Part shown: piece by piece, positions 1 to 10,520 of the stretch
How the letters are laid out: each line of letters opens with the position of its first letter
Numbering within the stretch: position 1 is the stretch's first letter
Source: Tubulanus polymorphus
Taxonomy: Eukaryota; Nemertea; Palaeonemertea; Tubulaniformes; Tubulanidae
Length of the DNA stretch: 64,000 nt
Assembly (NCBI RefSeq): GCF_964204645.1
Contig: NC_134032.1
Span: 2,072,916 to 2,136,915 of the forward strand
Direction of reading: 5' to 3'
Notes under the pieces: generated by a model
Told to the model about the DNA's origin: nothing
The model's database searches: none
The model's input: only the letters and a program-made list of their open reading frames with translations
Made by a program: the position numbers and the translations under genes

Positions 1-779
1 TATTCCCTCTCAAATAGCAAGACAAGACCCCCTTTTCGCATTAGGGTGCCCTTCGTGATTACTTTAGTGCACTTGCGATTACTTTTGTGCCCTCCCTGCC
101 ATACCCTGGTCCCCCTTGCAGAAATCCTGGCTCCTGGCCAAATATCAAATCAACATCTAAGTGAATAGTTTACGATCGAAGATTGAGACGAGGTAGTTTG
201 TTGTATGGGGATATAGTGCAAATTTCCTTGAGGCATTTTTACATCTGGTACTTAAACACCCTTGGCATTTTCAATACCGGCGTTATTACCAGTGGCATTT
301 TACCCCTGGTGCCGTTACAGGATCCTTTCTTAACGTGGCCGAATCAGCCACCATTGATTCGGACCACATCTATAGTATAACACTTCAATATCCACCGATC
401 TTTTATTTAACATTTTTAACTTAAAACAATATTCTAAGTACAACTGTATGTCGAACTCTCCGTATTGTCATACGCTCAATAGGTTTGGGTTACCCTAGGC
501 TTTGAAATCACCAGCTAAATTCACAATTTCGTTCAATCACCGAATACGGTTTTTGTTTCTCAATCTTTTCAATAAACCTGTCTACAGCTGCAGAAGAATT
601 AAAGAATCTGACGGAACGTTTGCGAACTTTCTCCAAATTGATCGGAGCGAATTGTCTTAAATTCATTCCGCAAAATGAGAATCCTGAACTCCGAACGAAC
701 GGAGGGAAATCCATCGACTTTAGAAGAAGGTTAGTATACTTTAATCTGCTAGTCTGCGTAATACTATCGATGCGCCATC
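1..779. other. No recognisable gene or repeat
   Basis: AT-rich sequence with only short open frames, none with credible splice borders or a recognisable domain. I see nothing that can be annotated here. Confidence 0.5.
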
Positions 780-1115
780 CTCCCTCTGCAGGCACTCGAA
801 CCTGATGGCATCGCTACACTCAGCCACGGCACGAACCCCTGCATCAGTAGACCGGGTGCGCAGGTACATGCGCAGCTTTCCGAACGAAAACTGGCGGCAC
901 CAATCAGATTGCTCGTTGTATAATCGTTGAGGCAAATTTCAAGGAAGAACTATAAATGGGAAAATCCGGGCTAAAATAAAACGGGATTTCTGATTGGCTA
1001 AAAATCACATCATCTGAACTGCGCATGTATCTGCGCACACGGTCGATTATGGCAGGGTTTCGTGCCGTGGCAATCTCGATGCCATCAGGTTCGAATCCCT
1101 GCCGGGGGAGGATGT
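780..1115. repeat. Inverted pair of tRNA-like (B-box) modules
   Basis: Two diverged copies of one module face each other, at about 787-875 (minus sense) and 1015-1103 (plus sense), separated by about 140 bases. In the plus-sense copy GGCAGGG (1051-1057) pairs perfectly with CCCTGCC (1097-1103). It also contains the pol III B-box-like string GGTTCGAATCC and an inner hairpin. The module is shorter than a tRNA and has no clear anticodon arm, so it is better called a tRNA-like, SINE-like repeat. The same module recurs at 3271-3328 and as tandem copies in an intron at 50720-50930. Confidence 0.6.
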
Positions 1116-1740
1116 CGATGCGCTTCCACGGTTGTGTGGGCTTACTTTGATAATTCTGGGTCCAGCGGTTTCGCATTCATTTTTACTTAACTTGATTTCG
1201 AGTGCCGTTAAACAGAAGCGTGGGCTTAACTTGATTCTTAAACCAGTTCCAAAGTTGGTAATTGATTTCTATTTTCTTGTAGTGGTGCAGGTTAATCTAG
1301 GTCGTTTAAAAACCAAAATAAATGTTTGGATATCTTTGGCATATTTTCTGTTCTAGCGGAGGCTGTAGGTCATTCTACAGCGGGATGCAGGGCAAGGGTA
1401 CCTATAGGAGAGTTTACCTGGCCGAAACCAACCCGAGATATGGAAAGTGCAATTTATTCACGAACCAGGGCAAATTCAATGTCGCCATGGCAACAAGACT
1501 CGGTTTGATGAGACAGACGAATCGGCCAATCAGAGACGCGTTTCTTAAGATGGCTTTTAAGAAACCATTATGTAAGTCCATTTATATCCCAAGGTGGTGC
1601 CAATAACTCTAAGTCTGTACGATACATATCTAAATAGAACGCTCTTTGGCAGTTGTATATAAAACAATATCACTCCTCACCAGGAAGATATGATTGATAC
1701 ACAATTTCATATACATGGGCCATAAGGGCATTTATCACCT
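1116..1740. other. No recognisable gene
   Basis: Several overlapping short frames are present, but none has a domain, signal peptide or convincing exon borders. Nothing else is visible. Confidence 0.4.
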
Positions 1741-2610
1741 TTTCCTTGGTAAACAGAGTTTATTAGAATACTAGCGCAGTGTGTTTGTTTATTTGTTCGT
1801 AGGCAAACATAGTTTATTAGAATACTAGCGCAGTGTGTTTGTTTATTTGTTCGTAGATAAACAGAGTTTATTCGAATACTAGCGCAGTGTGTTTATTTGT
1901 TCCTTGGTAAACAGAGTTTATTAGAATACTAGCGCAGTGTGTTTGTTTATTTGTTCGTAGGTAAACATAGTTTATTAGAATACTAGCGCAGTGTGTTTGT
2001 TTATTTGTTCGTAGGTAAACATAGTTTATTAGAATACTAGCGCACTGTGTGTTTGTTTATTTGTTCGTAGGTAAACAGAGTTTATTCGAATACTAGCGCA
2101 GTGTGTTTGTTTATTTGTTCGTAGGTAAACAGAGTTTATTAGAATACTAGCGCAGTGTGTTTGTTTATTTGTTCCTTGGTAAACAGAGTTTATTAGAATA
2201 CTAGCGCAGTGTGTTTGTTTATTTGTTCCTTGGTAAACAGAGTTTATTAGAATACTAGCGCAGTGTGTTTGTTTATTTGTTCCTTGGTAAACAGAGTTTA
2301 TTCGAATACTAGCGCAGTGTGTTTGTTTATTTGTTCCTTGGTAAACAGAGTTTATTAGAATACTAGCGCAGTGTGTTTGTTTATTTGTTCGTAGGTAAAC
2401 AGAGTTTATTAGAATACTAGCACAGTGTGTTTGTTTATTTGTTCCTTGGTAAACAGAGTTTATTAGAATACTAGCGCAGTGTGTTTGTTTATTTGTTCCT
2501 TGGTAAACAGAGTTTATTAGAATACTAGCGCAGTGTGTTTGTTTATTTGTTCCTTGGTAAACAGAGTTTATTAGAATACTAGCGCAGTGTGTTTATTTAT
2601 TTGTTCGTAG
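1741..2610 (+). repeat. Minisatellite, unit about 51 bp, about 17 copies
   Basis: Tandem copies of a unit that runs from the string GGTAAACAGAGTTTATTAGA, through ACTAGCGCAGTG, to a T-rich stretch ending in TTCGTAG or TTCCTTG. Copies are more than 90 percent alike. In the TTCGTAG versions the T-rich stretch plus TAG has the form of a 3' splice acceptor, and the last copy provides the acceptor of the exon that begins at 2611. Confidence 0.95.
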
Positions 2611-3527
2611 GTGAAGGCGATTTGAGAATCAATAAGAAAATGGAAGACGACTCGGCCTTTTTCGAAACGCCTTTCAATATTCTGTCGCACAAACGAGCTG
2701 CTATGAACGAAGCTCGACTTCAACCGAGTGTCATCGAAATCGTGAATAAAAAACTACAGGCTCTAACCGGGAGTGGTAATATCGAAGAGCTGTACAAAAA
2801 GAAGGCGAACGACCTGAGTTACTTCGACGTTTCTAACCTTCGAAGCGCGTACTGTACGCCTAAACCCGACTGGAAAAGTAAGTGTTTTGAAAATATATTG
2901 GCTGCTAGTGTTGCTTGAACACGTATCAACTAACCGTGCGTAAAAGCCATTTGTTTACTCGTGGAACATTGTAAATAGTACACCACACCGTTTCTACGAG
3001 CGATACCTGCTACGATTGGTCTCCGTAAGGGCCGCAACTTATACGTTGAGATAACTTCAATTTGTTCCAAAATATAAACCATATCATCCTCCCACGTCAG
3101 GGATTGGTCTCCGTAAGGGCCGCAACTTATGCGTTGAGATAACTTCAATTTGTTCCAAAATATAAACCATATCATCCTCCCACGTCAGGGATTGGTCTCC
3201 GTAAGGGCCGCAACTTATACGTTGAGATAACTTCAATTTGTTCCAAAATATAAACCATATCATCCTCCCACGTCAGGGATTCGAACCTGATGGCACCGAG
3301 GCTCGCCACACGGAACGAAACCCTGCCACACTCGTCCGTAAGTCGAGTACACAACCCATTCAAAATACTGACCCGCGCAGCTAATAGACCCAAAATCGCC
3401 CAATATTATTTTTTTTGGTCATTTTACAGAAAGACCGGGCGTCGAAGACCACATGGCTTGCGTAGTGAAAAGATGTCATCCTCTGACTTCGCCCAGATTC
3501 GACTATACGCAGTGGGTTGCTTTTTAA
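2611..3527 (+). CDS. Unknown protein, last two exons (partial)
   Basis: Two exons join in frame: 2611-2877, ending AAAA before GTAAGT (phase 1), and 3430-3527, beginning after TTTTACAG and ending at TAA. The encoded C-terminus is about 121 residues, charged and without a transmembrane segment. A possible internal start is the Met at 2641, just before an acidic stretch (EDDSAFF). Otherwise the protein begins in an exon upstream of the minisatellite. I do not recognise the family. It ends in a Cys-containing tail finishing with the residues YTQWVAF. The 552-base intron holds a three-copy repeat and a tRNA-like module. Phase agreement at the junction is the main support that this is real coding sequence. 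Confidence 0.6.
3014..3279 (+). repeat. Tandem repeat, unit about 87 bp, three copies
   Basis: Three nearly identical copies begin with GATTGGTCTCCGTAAGG and end with CATCCTCCCACGTCAGG. They lie inside the intron of the preceding gene. The last copy runs straight into a tRNA-like module (3271-3328) of the same family as 780-1115, and the repeat ends match the start of that module. The array may therefore have grown from a SINE flank. Confidence 0.9.
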
Positions 3528-3837
3528 TACCACGTTGAATGCACCGATACTACTTTGTTACTTCACTGTGGACCCAAGAACACTCGCGTCTCCGTAATTC
3601 TCAAATCAGAAATAAATACGATGGCAATACATGAGTTCCGCATTCGTTTCCTAGCGCAAGCGTCATTTACTACTGTTTCGGTCGTGCAGACAGGATGGAT
3701 AGGTTTTACTGGCTCCATGTGCCTTTGATAGTAGTTTTCTATTTCTACTCGTGATAAACGACCAATCGGGATCAGTGGTGGAGCGTTTTATACGAAAAAC
3801 GATATGATTCGGTCGATCGAGTTTGATATCAGTTAAA

Positions 3838-4061
3838 GGCTAAACAAAAATGATACCTTGTTTCTCCGCAGCGGCCGGGTCATTTTTGTAAAATATGATA
3901 AAATTTATAAACAGTTCGTTTCTATAGCGGCCGGGTCTGTTATGGTGAAATTGATCACGATTTAAAAAAAAGTAATGTATAGGGTAGATAGGCGGCCGGC
4001 CGGGTCAACATTTAAGCTCAGCAGAGCGGAGAAACAAGGTATCAATTTTTTTTTGGCCTAA
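3838..4061. mobile_element. MITE-like element, family M1
   Basis: About 224 bp with terminal inverted repeats: the left end begins GGCTAAACAAAAATGATACC and the right end is its near-perfect complement, reading about 32 bp on each side. The interior has repeated CGGCCGGGTC blocks. It has no coding capacity. Relatives lie at 16897-17648 and 17707-18235. Confidence 0.85.
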
Positions 4062-5295
4062 GTATATATAATAATACTACTGATATTTGAGACATAGTGC
4101 AACTAATCGACCGACCATAACTGAAACCGAATAAGGAAAGACATTGTGTCCTCTGTGTGACGTGCACTGCGGTTGGCACTCAGCGAGATGAGGGCAATGA
4201 TAGATGATAGTCCCGTGCTTCATGACGACATGCCGTATTAGCCTCACCTCCGCGCAAAACAAACAGCAATTTCATAAACTCAACAAACGATAAATTTTCG
4301 CCGGAAAATTCGAATTAATAGAGCATATGCGAACATGAATATTTCTCATTTTTATGATGAAGATTTCTAATTGATTTCACAGAATAACAGCATAAAACAA
4401 ACATTCATTTTCGTCGATATAGTTATCGGTTAAAGATCGGAATTTCGATGAAATAATTCTCTTTAAAATTCAGAAGCCTTCTAAAAACTATGTACGAAAA
4501 TGTAATGAATTTTGCGTGTATTTTTCATTATTTCAATCTATGTACACGTGACATCGGGAGAGGCGGGCAATGTTATAGCCCCTACTCCGAGAATGACTTC
4601 AAAAAATTGTTGGGATCCTTTGATCGCCCAAAAAGCAAGTCATTGTGAGAGTGAAAACCTTGAGAGTGAATTCATCTATAGAATGTGAGACATATTTGCA
4701 AAATTTGCGTCTCACAAATCGAATCGTTCGGCAGCCGTTGAATAGATTTGCATCCCGCGGTATTGATGCCATTTACGGCATGATGACATGAATCCCTCAC
4801 GCTATTTGCAATGAACCATTTTATACAGTTGCTAGCCGCCATTTTGTTAGGGTACTGTTGTCCTGCTTTTTTTTATATTTTTCAATTTTTTTTGCGATGT
4901 ATCATTCATCATAATTCATAATGTTCACGAATGGATTTGGACATTTAAACCGCGTACTGAATCTCTAGTTTTCAGTTAACCGGCAGTCAAACGTTCGATC
5001 TTTCATTCCTAAAGAACAAATGATCTCCATCTCGGATCTCCGTCGTTGCGAATTCTTACGAAAGATACATCCATAAACGATGAATTAATTGAAGATGGAC
5101 GCGCGCTGGGGTAGGTTTGACGTGATCCTTCTCGGTGTAGGCTGCGGTCATCCGACACAATGGCCAAATAAGTCACTTTGATGGAATGCGTGTCGGCGTA
5201 CTATATACACTTGCGTCTCGGTTTTTTGTTTCACAAATCCCAATCGAGGCGTCCTTTTATGATGCCAGACATTGATGAATATCGAATAAAGAATA
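4062..5295. other. Downstream flank of the GPCR gene, nothing recognisable
   Basis: This is the 3' side of the minus-strand GPCR gene. It contains no convincing coding exon, tandem repeat or inverted repeat that I could identify. Confidence 0.4.
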
Positions 5296-6393
5296 TTATG
5301 TAGATTCGCTGCTGTTATTGATTTCGGTGACCGCATTTTCCTGAAACAATCTGCGCTGTCTGTTTGACCGGCGGAACAATTTAAATATCGCCGCTCTGTA
5401 TTCCGGTAATTTCCATGCGTAAATACACGGATTTATCGCCGAGTTGATCACGCTCAGCGGCAACGTCAGCCGTTTGGCGTTCGAATGGACGACGACGGTC
5501 GGCTGTGACGTCACCATTTCGTCGTAAATCGTAATCGAGCAAAGTGGTAGCCAGCACACCGCAAATAATCCCACCAACAAACACATGTTCTTCGTAAGAT
5601 GTATCTCCTTTTCGAACGCGGCGAATAGTCGTTTCGGGCGCGTGGTTTTTGATTTATTATCGCCCGTTTGTCCAGCGTTAGCCGGCGGCGTCGTCTTGCC
5701 TTGATCGTCGGTGACCGGAAGATCCGGCATTTCCACGAATTGCGTCGATTTCCAATCGCGGATTTTTTGCCAAGCGACCGTCGCGATCCAGCCGTAGCAA
5801 ACCGCCTGCACGATCACCCCTAGTATCGGCTGGAACGCGATCACCAGTAAATGTTCCCTGATCAGAAAATCGTGCGCGTAGCATTTCCGCTGTGGCGAAA
5901 ATACGTTCCAGAAAATCGCCGGAATCGTCTGCAACAACGACGTCAGCCACGTGACCGACGTGATCGCCAAACAGCGCTTGCGCGTCATGATCAGGTGATA
6001 GTGTAACGGATCGTAGATACAAACCACTCGGTCGCACACGATACACAACAAACAAAACACCGAATTCAACATTGAAATCAGCATCAACAATATTCGAAAG
6101 ACGCATAGATTTTTCACGTATAACAATTCGGGTCGGGCTAAAGTCGCTATCTCCATCGCTAGGGAAAGACCGATTCCTAAATCAGCCACGGCCAGGCTAA
6201 AACTGAAATAATTCGCCGGCCGAACTTTCAAAATTTCGTATTTCAAAGCGCACACGATAACGATGAAATTGCCGCTTAACGTTATCACCATGGTTATGCC
6301 GTTGAGTACGATACATAGTATGTCGATGACGTTGAGGCCGGTAACGCCTGAAAGTTGGTCCCGCGTAACGGAAGAGTTGAATCCGGCAGCCAT
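5296..6393 (-). CDS. Class A (rhodopsin-like) G-protein-coupled receptor
   Basis: Intronless 365-residue frame from ATG to TAA encoding a seven-helix plasma-membrane receptor. Visible landmarks: N-glycosylation site at N6; TM1 G41-N42; TM2 LAVAD with D71; C97 and C171 as the likely TM3-ECL2 disulfide; DRV at 121-123 in place of DRY; a long hydrophilic third intracellular loop (about 213-262); FAVCWLP at 277-283 (the CWxP motif); NPCIY at 321-325 (NPxxY); a basic helix-8 region. The sequence after DRV (DPLHYHLIMT) and after NPxxY (KLPEYRAAIF) resembles the melanocortin/adenosine (MECA) group. The ligand cannot be named from sequence. The chosen start is the first Met before the glycosylated N-terminus, and length is typical for the class. 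The absence of introns suggests a retrogene or an intronless subfamily. Confidence 0.93.
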   Translation of the reverse strand: MAAGFNSSVTRDQLSGVTGLNVIDILCIVLNGITMVITLSGNFIVIVCALKYEILKVRPANYFSFSLAVADLGIGLSLAMEIATLARPELLYVKNLCVFRILLMLISMLNSVFCLLCIVCDRVVCIYDPLHYHLIMTRKRCLAITSVTWLTSLLQTIPAIFWNVFSPQRKCYAHDFLIREHLLVIAFQPILGVIVQAVCYGWIATVAWQKIRDWKSTQFVEMPDLPVTDDQGKTTPPANAGQTGDNKSKTTRPKRLFAAFEKEIHLTKNMCLLVGLFAVCWLPLCSITIYDEMVTSQPTVVVHSNAKRLTLPLSVINSAINPCIYAWKLPEYRAAIFKLFRRSNRQRRLFQENAVTEINNSSEST

Positions 6394-6707
6394 TACGGCA
6401 TTAACCGTGTGTTGATCCCGGCGGTATCTATCTCACACTGTTTGAATTACACTGTCGTCCGATATTCCGTCTATGTTTGTTGATAAACACACGCGACAAG
6501 CTTTCTACATTTCACGTAGTTTCATGTTTCGATTTGCCTCTAGTAAGCTTCTTGCTACGAAAACGACACGCGGAGCATTCCCTGAAATAAAGAAAACTTC
6601 ATATTCAAGATCGACCCTTTTCATAAGAAAGTGTTCCTTTTTACGGCTTAAAAGTGCTCTTTGTTTCTTGAAATAGCGCGGTCCCTCAAAAAGCTTGGCA
6701 CGGACCT

Positions 6708-6993
6708 GAGCCCAATTTCACAAAAAAAGTTGAACTCAAATTTTTGTTGTAATTGCTAATAGTTCCTTCATGTATTCAATGAGGACAAAAATTTCAAACC
6801 TAATAACCATAGAAGCGATAACACCAAAAACCTCATTTAAGTAAATACAGTTTATTAACATGAACGTTTTCGGGATCATGTCCCCTCATCGGGTGAAATA
6901 CAAAGTGAATCTATGGTTATTCGGATACTTGAACTTCAATTTCAAACCTAACCGCTTTAGGCTTAAACTTTTTTTGCGAAACTGGGCCCTGAG
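6708..6993. mobile_element. MITE-like element, family M2
   Basis: About 286 bp bounded by inverted ends: CCCAATTTCACAAAAAAAG on the left and CTTTTTTTGCGAAACTGGG on the right. A possible target duplication CTGAG lies immediately outside both ends. The interior is AT-rich and non-coding. Related copies are at 11287-11857 and, as a fragment, 19821-19960. Confidence 0.8.
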
Positions 6994-7320
6994 AACCTGC
7001 GTATAAATGTCATAGGATTTATAAAAACAGCCGTTCTTCATATTAGATTTAAATTTTAAAAGTAATGGTATCAGTTCATCATAAGGTCCACTTACCGTGT
7101 TGCGCGCAGAGTCTTATACTTATCAAATCCGATAGATGGTCCACAGACGTCGTTCGGGTGCTGGAATTACATCGATCAATCAAATCGGATATTTGGAGAA
7201 TCGTCCGCGCTCGCTCCGGTTTGAACGTCGGTCGTCTGACGCCGCGTGTTTCAGAAACCGGTGGTCAAACGTAACCGGACGTCGGGGAATGAATCCGAGA
7301 TCCGGCGAAAGAAGCCATAA
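6994..7320. other. Non-coding stretch, nothing recognised
   Basis: Only short overlapping frames without domains are present. Confidence 0.35.
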
Positions 7321-9358
7321 TTACTTAATGTAGCGTATAAGTTCAGCGATCCACGTCAATGCGATTCCTACTGGCAGGAACTTGAAAACGATCCAGAGCT
7401 TGTTTCGGGTTAGATCTATCGCTCGTAAATAGTTCCACGGGGACTCGCGGCTCACCGGACAATCTGTGAAGCTATGAGGTATAAAAGTCGAAGCATTTTT
7501 GCTGAAAATTAACCAACAATAGTTTCTACGAGTGGATTATAAGTTTAAGTAAGTGCGTCTCGAATGCAAACTTCTCATATAGACCGCTACAAATAAGGCA
7601 ACCATTTAAAAACGATTAAGATTGAATGTCCTGACATGAAGAGAATTTGTTTAAAGTTAATAGGATTTCTATATAAGGTGTTACGGTTGGTCACCACTTT
7701 GAACGTGACGGAATTCAAATTTCTGACCTACATTGACCCGCAACAGACGAACATTGACCCGCTACGAACACTTAACCAGGATTCATTAAGTGTTAAGATT
7801 ATAGTTTTTGAGGGGATGCGTGCTACGTCATCAAGCTATTGGGGTTAGACTGGTTGCCGGTCAATTCAATTCAATTATTGATATATCCAAATCTTAATTA
7901 TTGATCCTTGATATTAGATGTGTATATCATTTAATATCATCTTTTTTATCGTCGACAATATTAAGCAATTTGTGTGTTGTTTTTCAAGGCGTCGATTGAA
8001 CTTTGAATGAAGTTTTCTTGTTATCAATTACCACGCAGCCCTTGCCGCAAACGTCATAAGAATGGCCATTCGAACGCCGGTGTCAGTTATCTGGCATTTG
8101 GACAGCCGATGTCTAGATCATTCTAAAAATTCCACTAACTTTGACAAGGGTTTTCTGAGGATATTTCGCAAAATGAAATTGTAGAAAAAATAATGTTCTT
8201 TTCGTTATCTTCGGGTATCTTATAGCGCATTTCAATTTCAAACTCACTCGCAGGATTTCATATTCAGTTCATAGCTGCCACCTTATTGTCAGCGGTATAT
8301 CGCTGAATCGCGACCACGATTTAGTTCAGTGGTTCACTCCTATAGTACACACAGTATACGGAGCGCCGTGAACTGGACACTCTCGTGACTGGGTGAACCG
8401 GTGCCCTAGACATTTCTAGTATAGCTATTAAATGCACCGCTCCATTGGCCACATATACGGAACATACTAAACCTAGGAGTACAGACTCTCGGTGGTTGTA
8501 CGGCTGTCGGAGTTGTTACAGTAGGATACATTTAGTATTTGTAAGTTGAAATCATATCTCACCAGTTAAAGTTGCACAAGTCGCGCATTCATCAATGAAT
8601 TGTCCAATTGTTATTTAAATGTGCCTTAAAAAAGCTGAATTTCTTTGATCATAGACACAGTAAATGCTAGGTGTACTGGACTGGATTAAGCCGAACTGGC
8701 TCCTCCTAAATTCCTCGCATAATCTATTGGTTTTGCTTAAATTGCGGATATAGAACGTGGTTCTCGGGGTCACTCGGTGGCCCAACTTGTTTTCAATCAT
8801 CCAGTTGAAATTAAAGTTTTTATTTCCTTTTCAGATGACGCCTGTTCGCGCAATTCCTCGGCACCTGATCGCTGCCAGTATTTGCTGAATAAACCAAAAA
8901 ATCAGACAGAAGACTCGACGTCATCTTCCGAAATCGTCCACGAAGCTCCACGCGTCACACGAATCGCGGTTAGTAGATATTCCAACTCTCTCCCGAATGA
9001 CAAACGTCGATTAGTTCGGATTTAAGCGGAAATGCATTCAACCGTTTGTTAAAAAATTCTGGATATTATATCAAACTTCAATAGGTGTTAAGTATAATTT
9101 GATATCCGATTGCTTTTTCAGGGAATAATCTTCTCGTTCAGAATCTGATCGCTTACAACTATACGTGGCGACTACATCGGCAAATACAATTTCCAGATTC
9201 GAGACCTTTCTCGCTTCATCGGGACCTGATTGCATCAAATGTGAGCTGATTAAAACAACCCGGTCGCTCGGATAGATAACTCTAGCTGAGAGTGGCTGAC
9301 TTTGTCTTAACTTTGAATTACATCTCGTGGAAAAAATAATCTTAAAAGCTGCTAACAT
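7321..9358 (-). CDS. Tentative two-exon gene: small single-pass membrane protein, possibly mitochondrial
   Basis: Exon 1 would be 9358-9157 (ATG to a GTTGTAAGC donor, phase 1). The last exon would be 7463-7321 (after TTCACAG, entering in phase 1 and ending at TAA). The phases match and give 114 residues. The N-terminus (MLAAFKIIFSTRCNSKL) is basic, Ser/Arg-rich and free of acidic residues, like a mitochondrial presequence. The C-terminus has one hydrophobic helix (LWIVFKFLPVGIALTWIAEL) before a short basic tail. I cannot assign a family. The last exon is the better supported part. Exon 1 competes with a plus-strand frame over 9121-9234 that also has splice-like borders, and extra exons in the 1.7-kb intron are possible. 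Confidence 0.35.
8440..8640 (+). repeat. Diverged duplicated non-coding segment, copy 1
   Basis: This segment aligns, with many substitutions and indels, to 9935-10225. Shared landmarks are CACCGCTCCATTGGCC versus CACCGCTTCAATGGCC, a TTGTAAGTT/GTGTAAGTTA donor-like site, CATTCATC..ATTGTCC versus CATTTTC..ATTGTCC, TTATTTA, and AAAAAAGCTG near the end. It does not encode an obvious protein. One possibility is a duplicated 5' exon with its donor site. Confidence 0.5.
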
Positions 9359-9544
9359 AAGTCGGTGAGTACAAATTTTGAACTTTTTTGTTGTTTAGGA
9401 AACTTTGTTTAATATGTTCGGTTTATGCTTAGTTAAACAGATGGACCCTCGCTGTCGAAAACTCAAATACGCTCGACTCAAACTTAACTCGATTGTGACC
9501 AGCGATTTGTGTTTAAGTCCGAATTAACGGAGTTAAGCGATGGC

Positions 9545-9612
9545 GATTTGATTGATACATGTATGGCTCGAGTCCGATCCGTGCCAATTTGGCCCGGGTG
9601 ATCGCGGCTTAT
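9545..9612 (+). mobile_element. Remnant of MITE family M5 (3' end)
   Basis: The string CGATCCGTGCCAATTTGGCC followed by CGGGTGATCGCGGCTTA matches the right end of the intact element at 56618-56928. No left end is visible here, so this is a fragment. Confidence 0.6.
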
Positions 9613-9934
9613 AGTTAATGTTAGCTGCCTATAGCTGTGGTGATGTGTATATTTTACTGACCGCTGTTCAGACAAACACAGATAGGAAATACCGTAAAAT
9701 TATCTGATATTTGAAATATCAATATGTCTCGATATTTTAACTACATCTTTCGAAGCTATTGATAATGAAAAAATCGTTTTTCACTATTGACTATTTAGGA
9801 ATAAGGTATGATCTTCTCGTTTGACAACAACAGAAACCGCACGCGTATTTCAATCGCGGATTTCATTCAGCGCATATATTCCGCAGCCCGTGTCACTTTT
9901 CTATCCGTCGCGGAGATAGACCTCTGATAAATTC

Positions 9935-10225
9935 ACCGCTTCAATGGCCGCGTATAACGGGACGTACTAATCCTAATCGTGTCACCTGATTCCTAGTCGT
10001 AGTGTAGTTGTACGAGCGGTCTGTAGCTGTTGGAACGCGACAACCGGAGGCCCCTCATCGCTTCCGTAGATTCCGCATACGATACAATAACGTTTATATA
10101 TTCGTGTAAGTTAAAATACTACATTTAACCAGTTTAATCTTTACATTTACACGTCGCAAATTCATTTTCAGTATTGTCCGACTGTTATTTACACGTATCG
10201 TAAAAAAAGCTGGATTTCATCATTA
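9935..10225 (+). repeat. Diverged duplicated non-coding segment, copy 2
   Basis: Partner of 8440-8640. It keeps the same order of landmarks, including a GTGTAAGTTA donor-like site at about 10105 and the closing AAAAAAAGCTGGATTTC. It lies upstream of the tentative start of the small membrane-protein gene. Confidence 0.5.
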
Positions 10226-10520
10226 ATCACTATATACATTACTATCATATCATCATTTTCAATTACTAATATTATTACTTAATTGATTACTATCACTACA
10301 TATATATTGCGGTGCGATTATTCTTGAATCGCACCAGCAAGATTCAAGAATAGGGGACTAGTGGTTAGGATTAGGGTTAGGGTTAGGTTTAGTTCCCTAA
10401 TCATCATTAATTACTATATACATTACTATCATATCATCATTATCAATTACTAATATTATTACTTAATTGATTACTATCACTACATATATATTGCTATAGT
10501 CCCCTATTCTTGAATCTTAC
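10217..10520. mobile_element. Inverted-repeat element with internal telomere-like tract and flanking 95-bp duplication
   Basis: An AT-rich segment of about 95 bp occurs twice (10217-10312 and 10401-10497). Between the copies is a hairpin (GGTGCGATT...AATCGCACC, 10312-10336), then one arm AGATTCAAGAATAGGGGACT (10340-10360), then a run of TTAGGG repeats (about 10366-10390). The second arm, the exact complement, lies at 10498-10519. The arms are about 21 bp and perfect. The structure looks like a small transposon or an end-joining product containing telomeric repeats. Confidence 0.7.

Noticed and set aside
5678-6106. 142-codon minus-strand frame overlapping the GPCR
   Set aside because: It is a shadow in another frame of the GPCR gene, whose motifs establish the true reading frame.
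9121-9234. Plus-strand exon with CAG acceptor and GTGAGC donor
   Set aside because: Open frame with plausible borders, but its phase does not fit the upstream candidate exon at 8835-8968. The minus-strand reading of the same region has a better partner.
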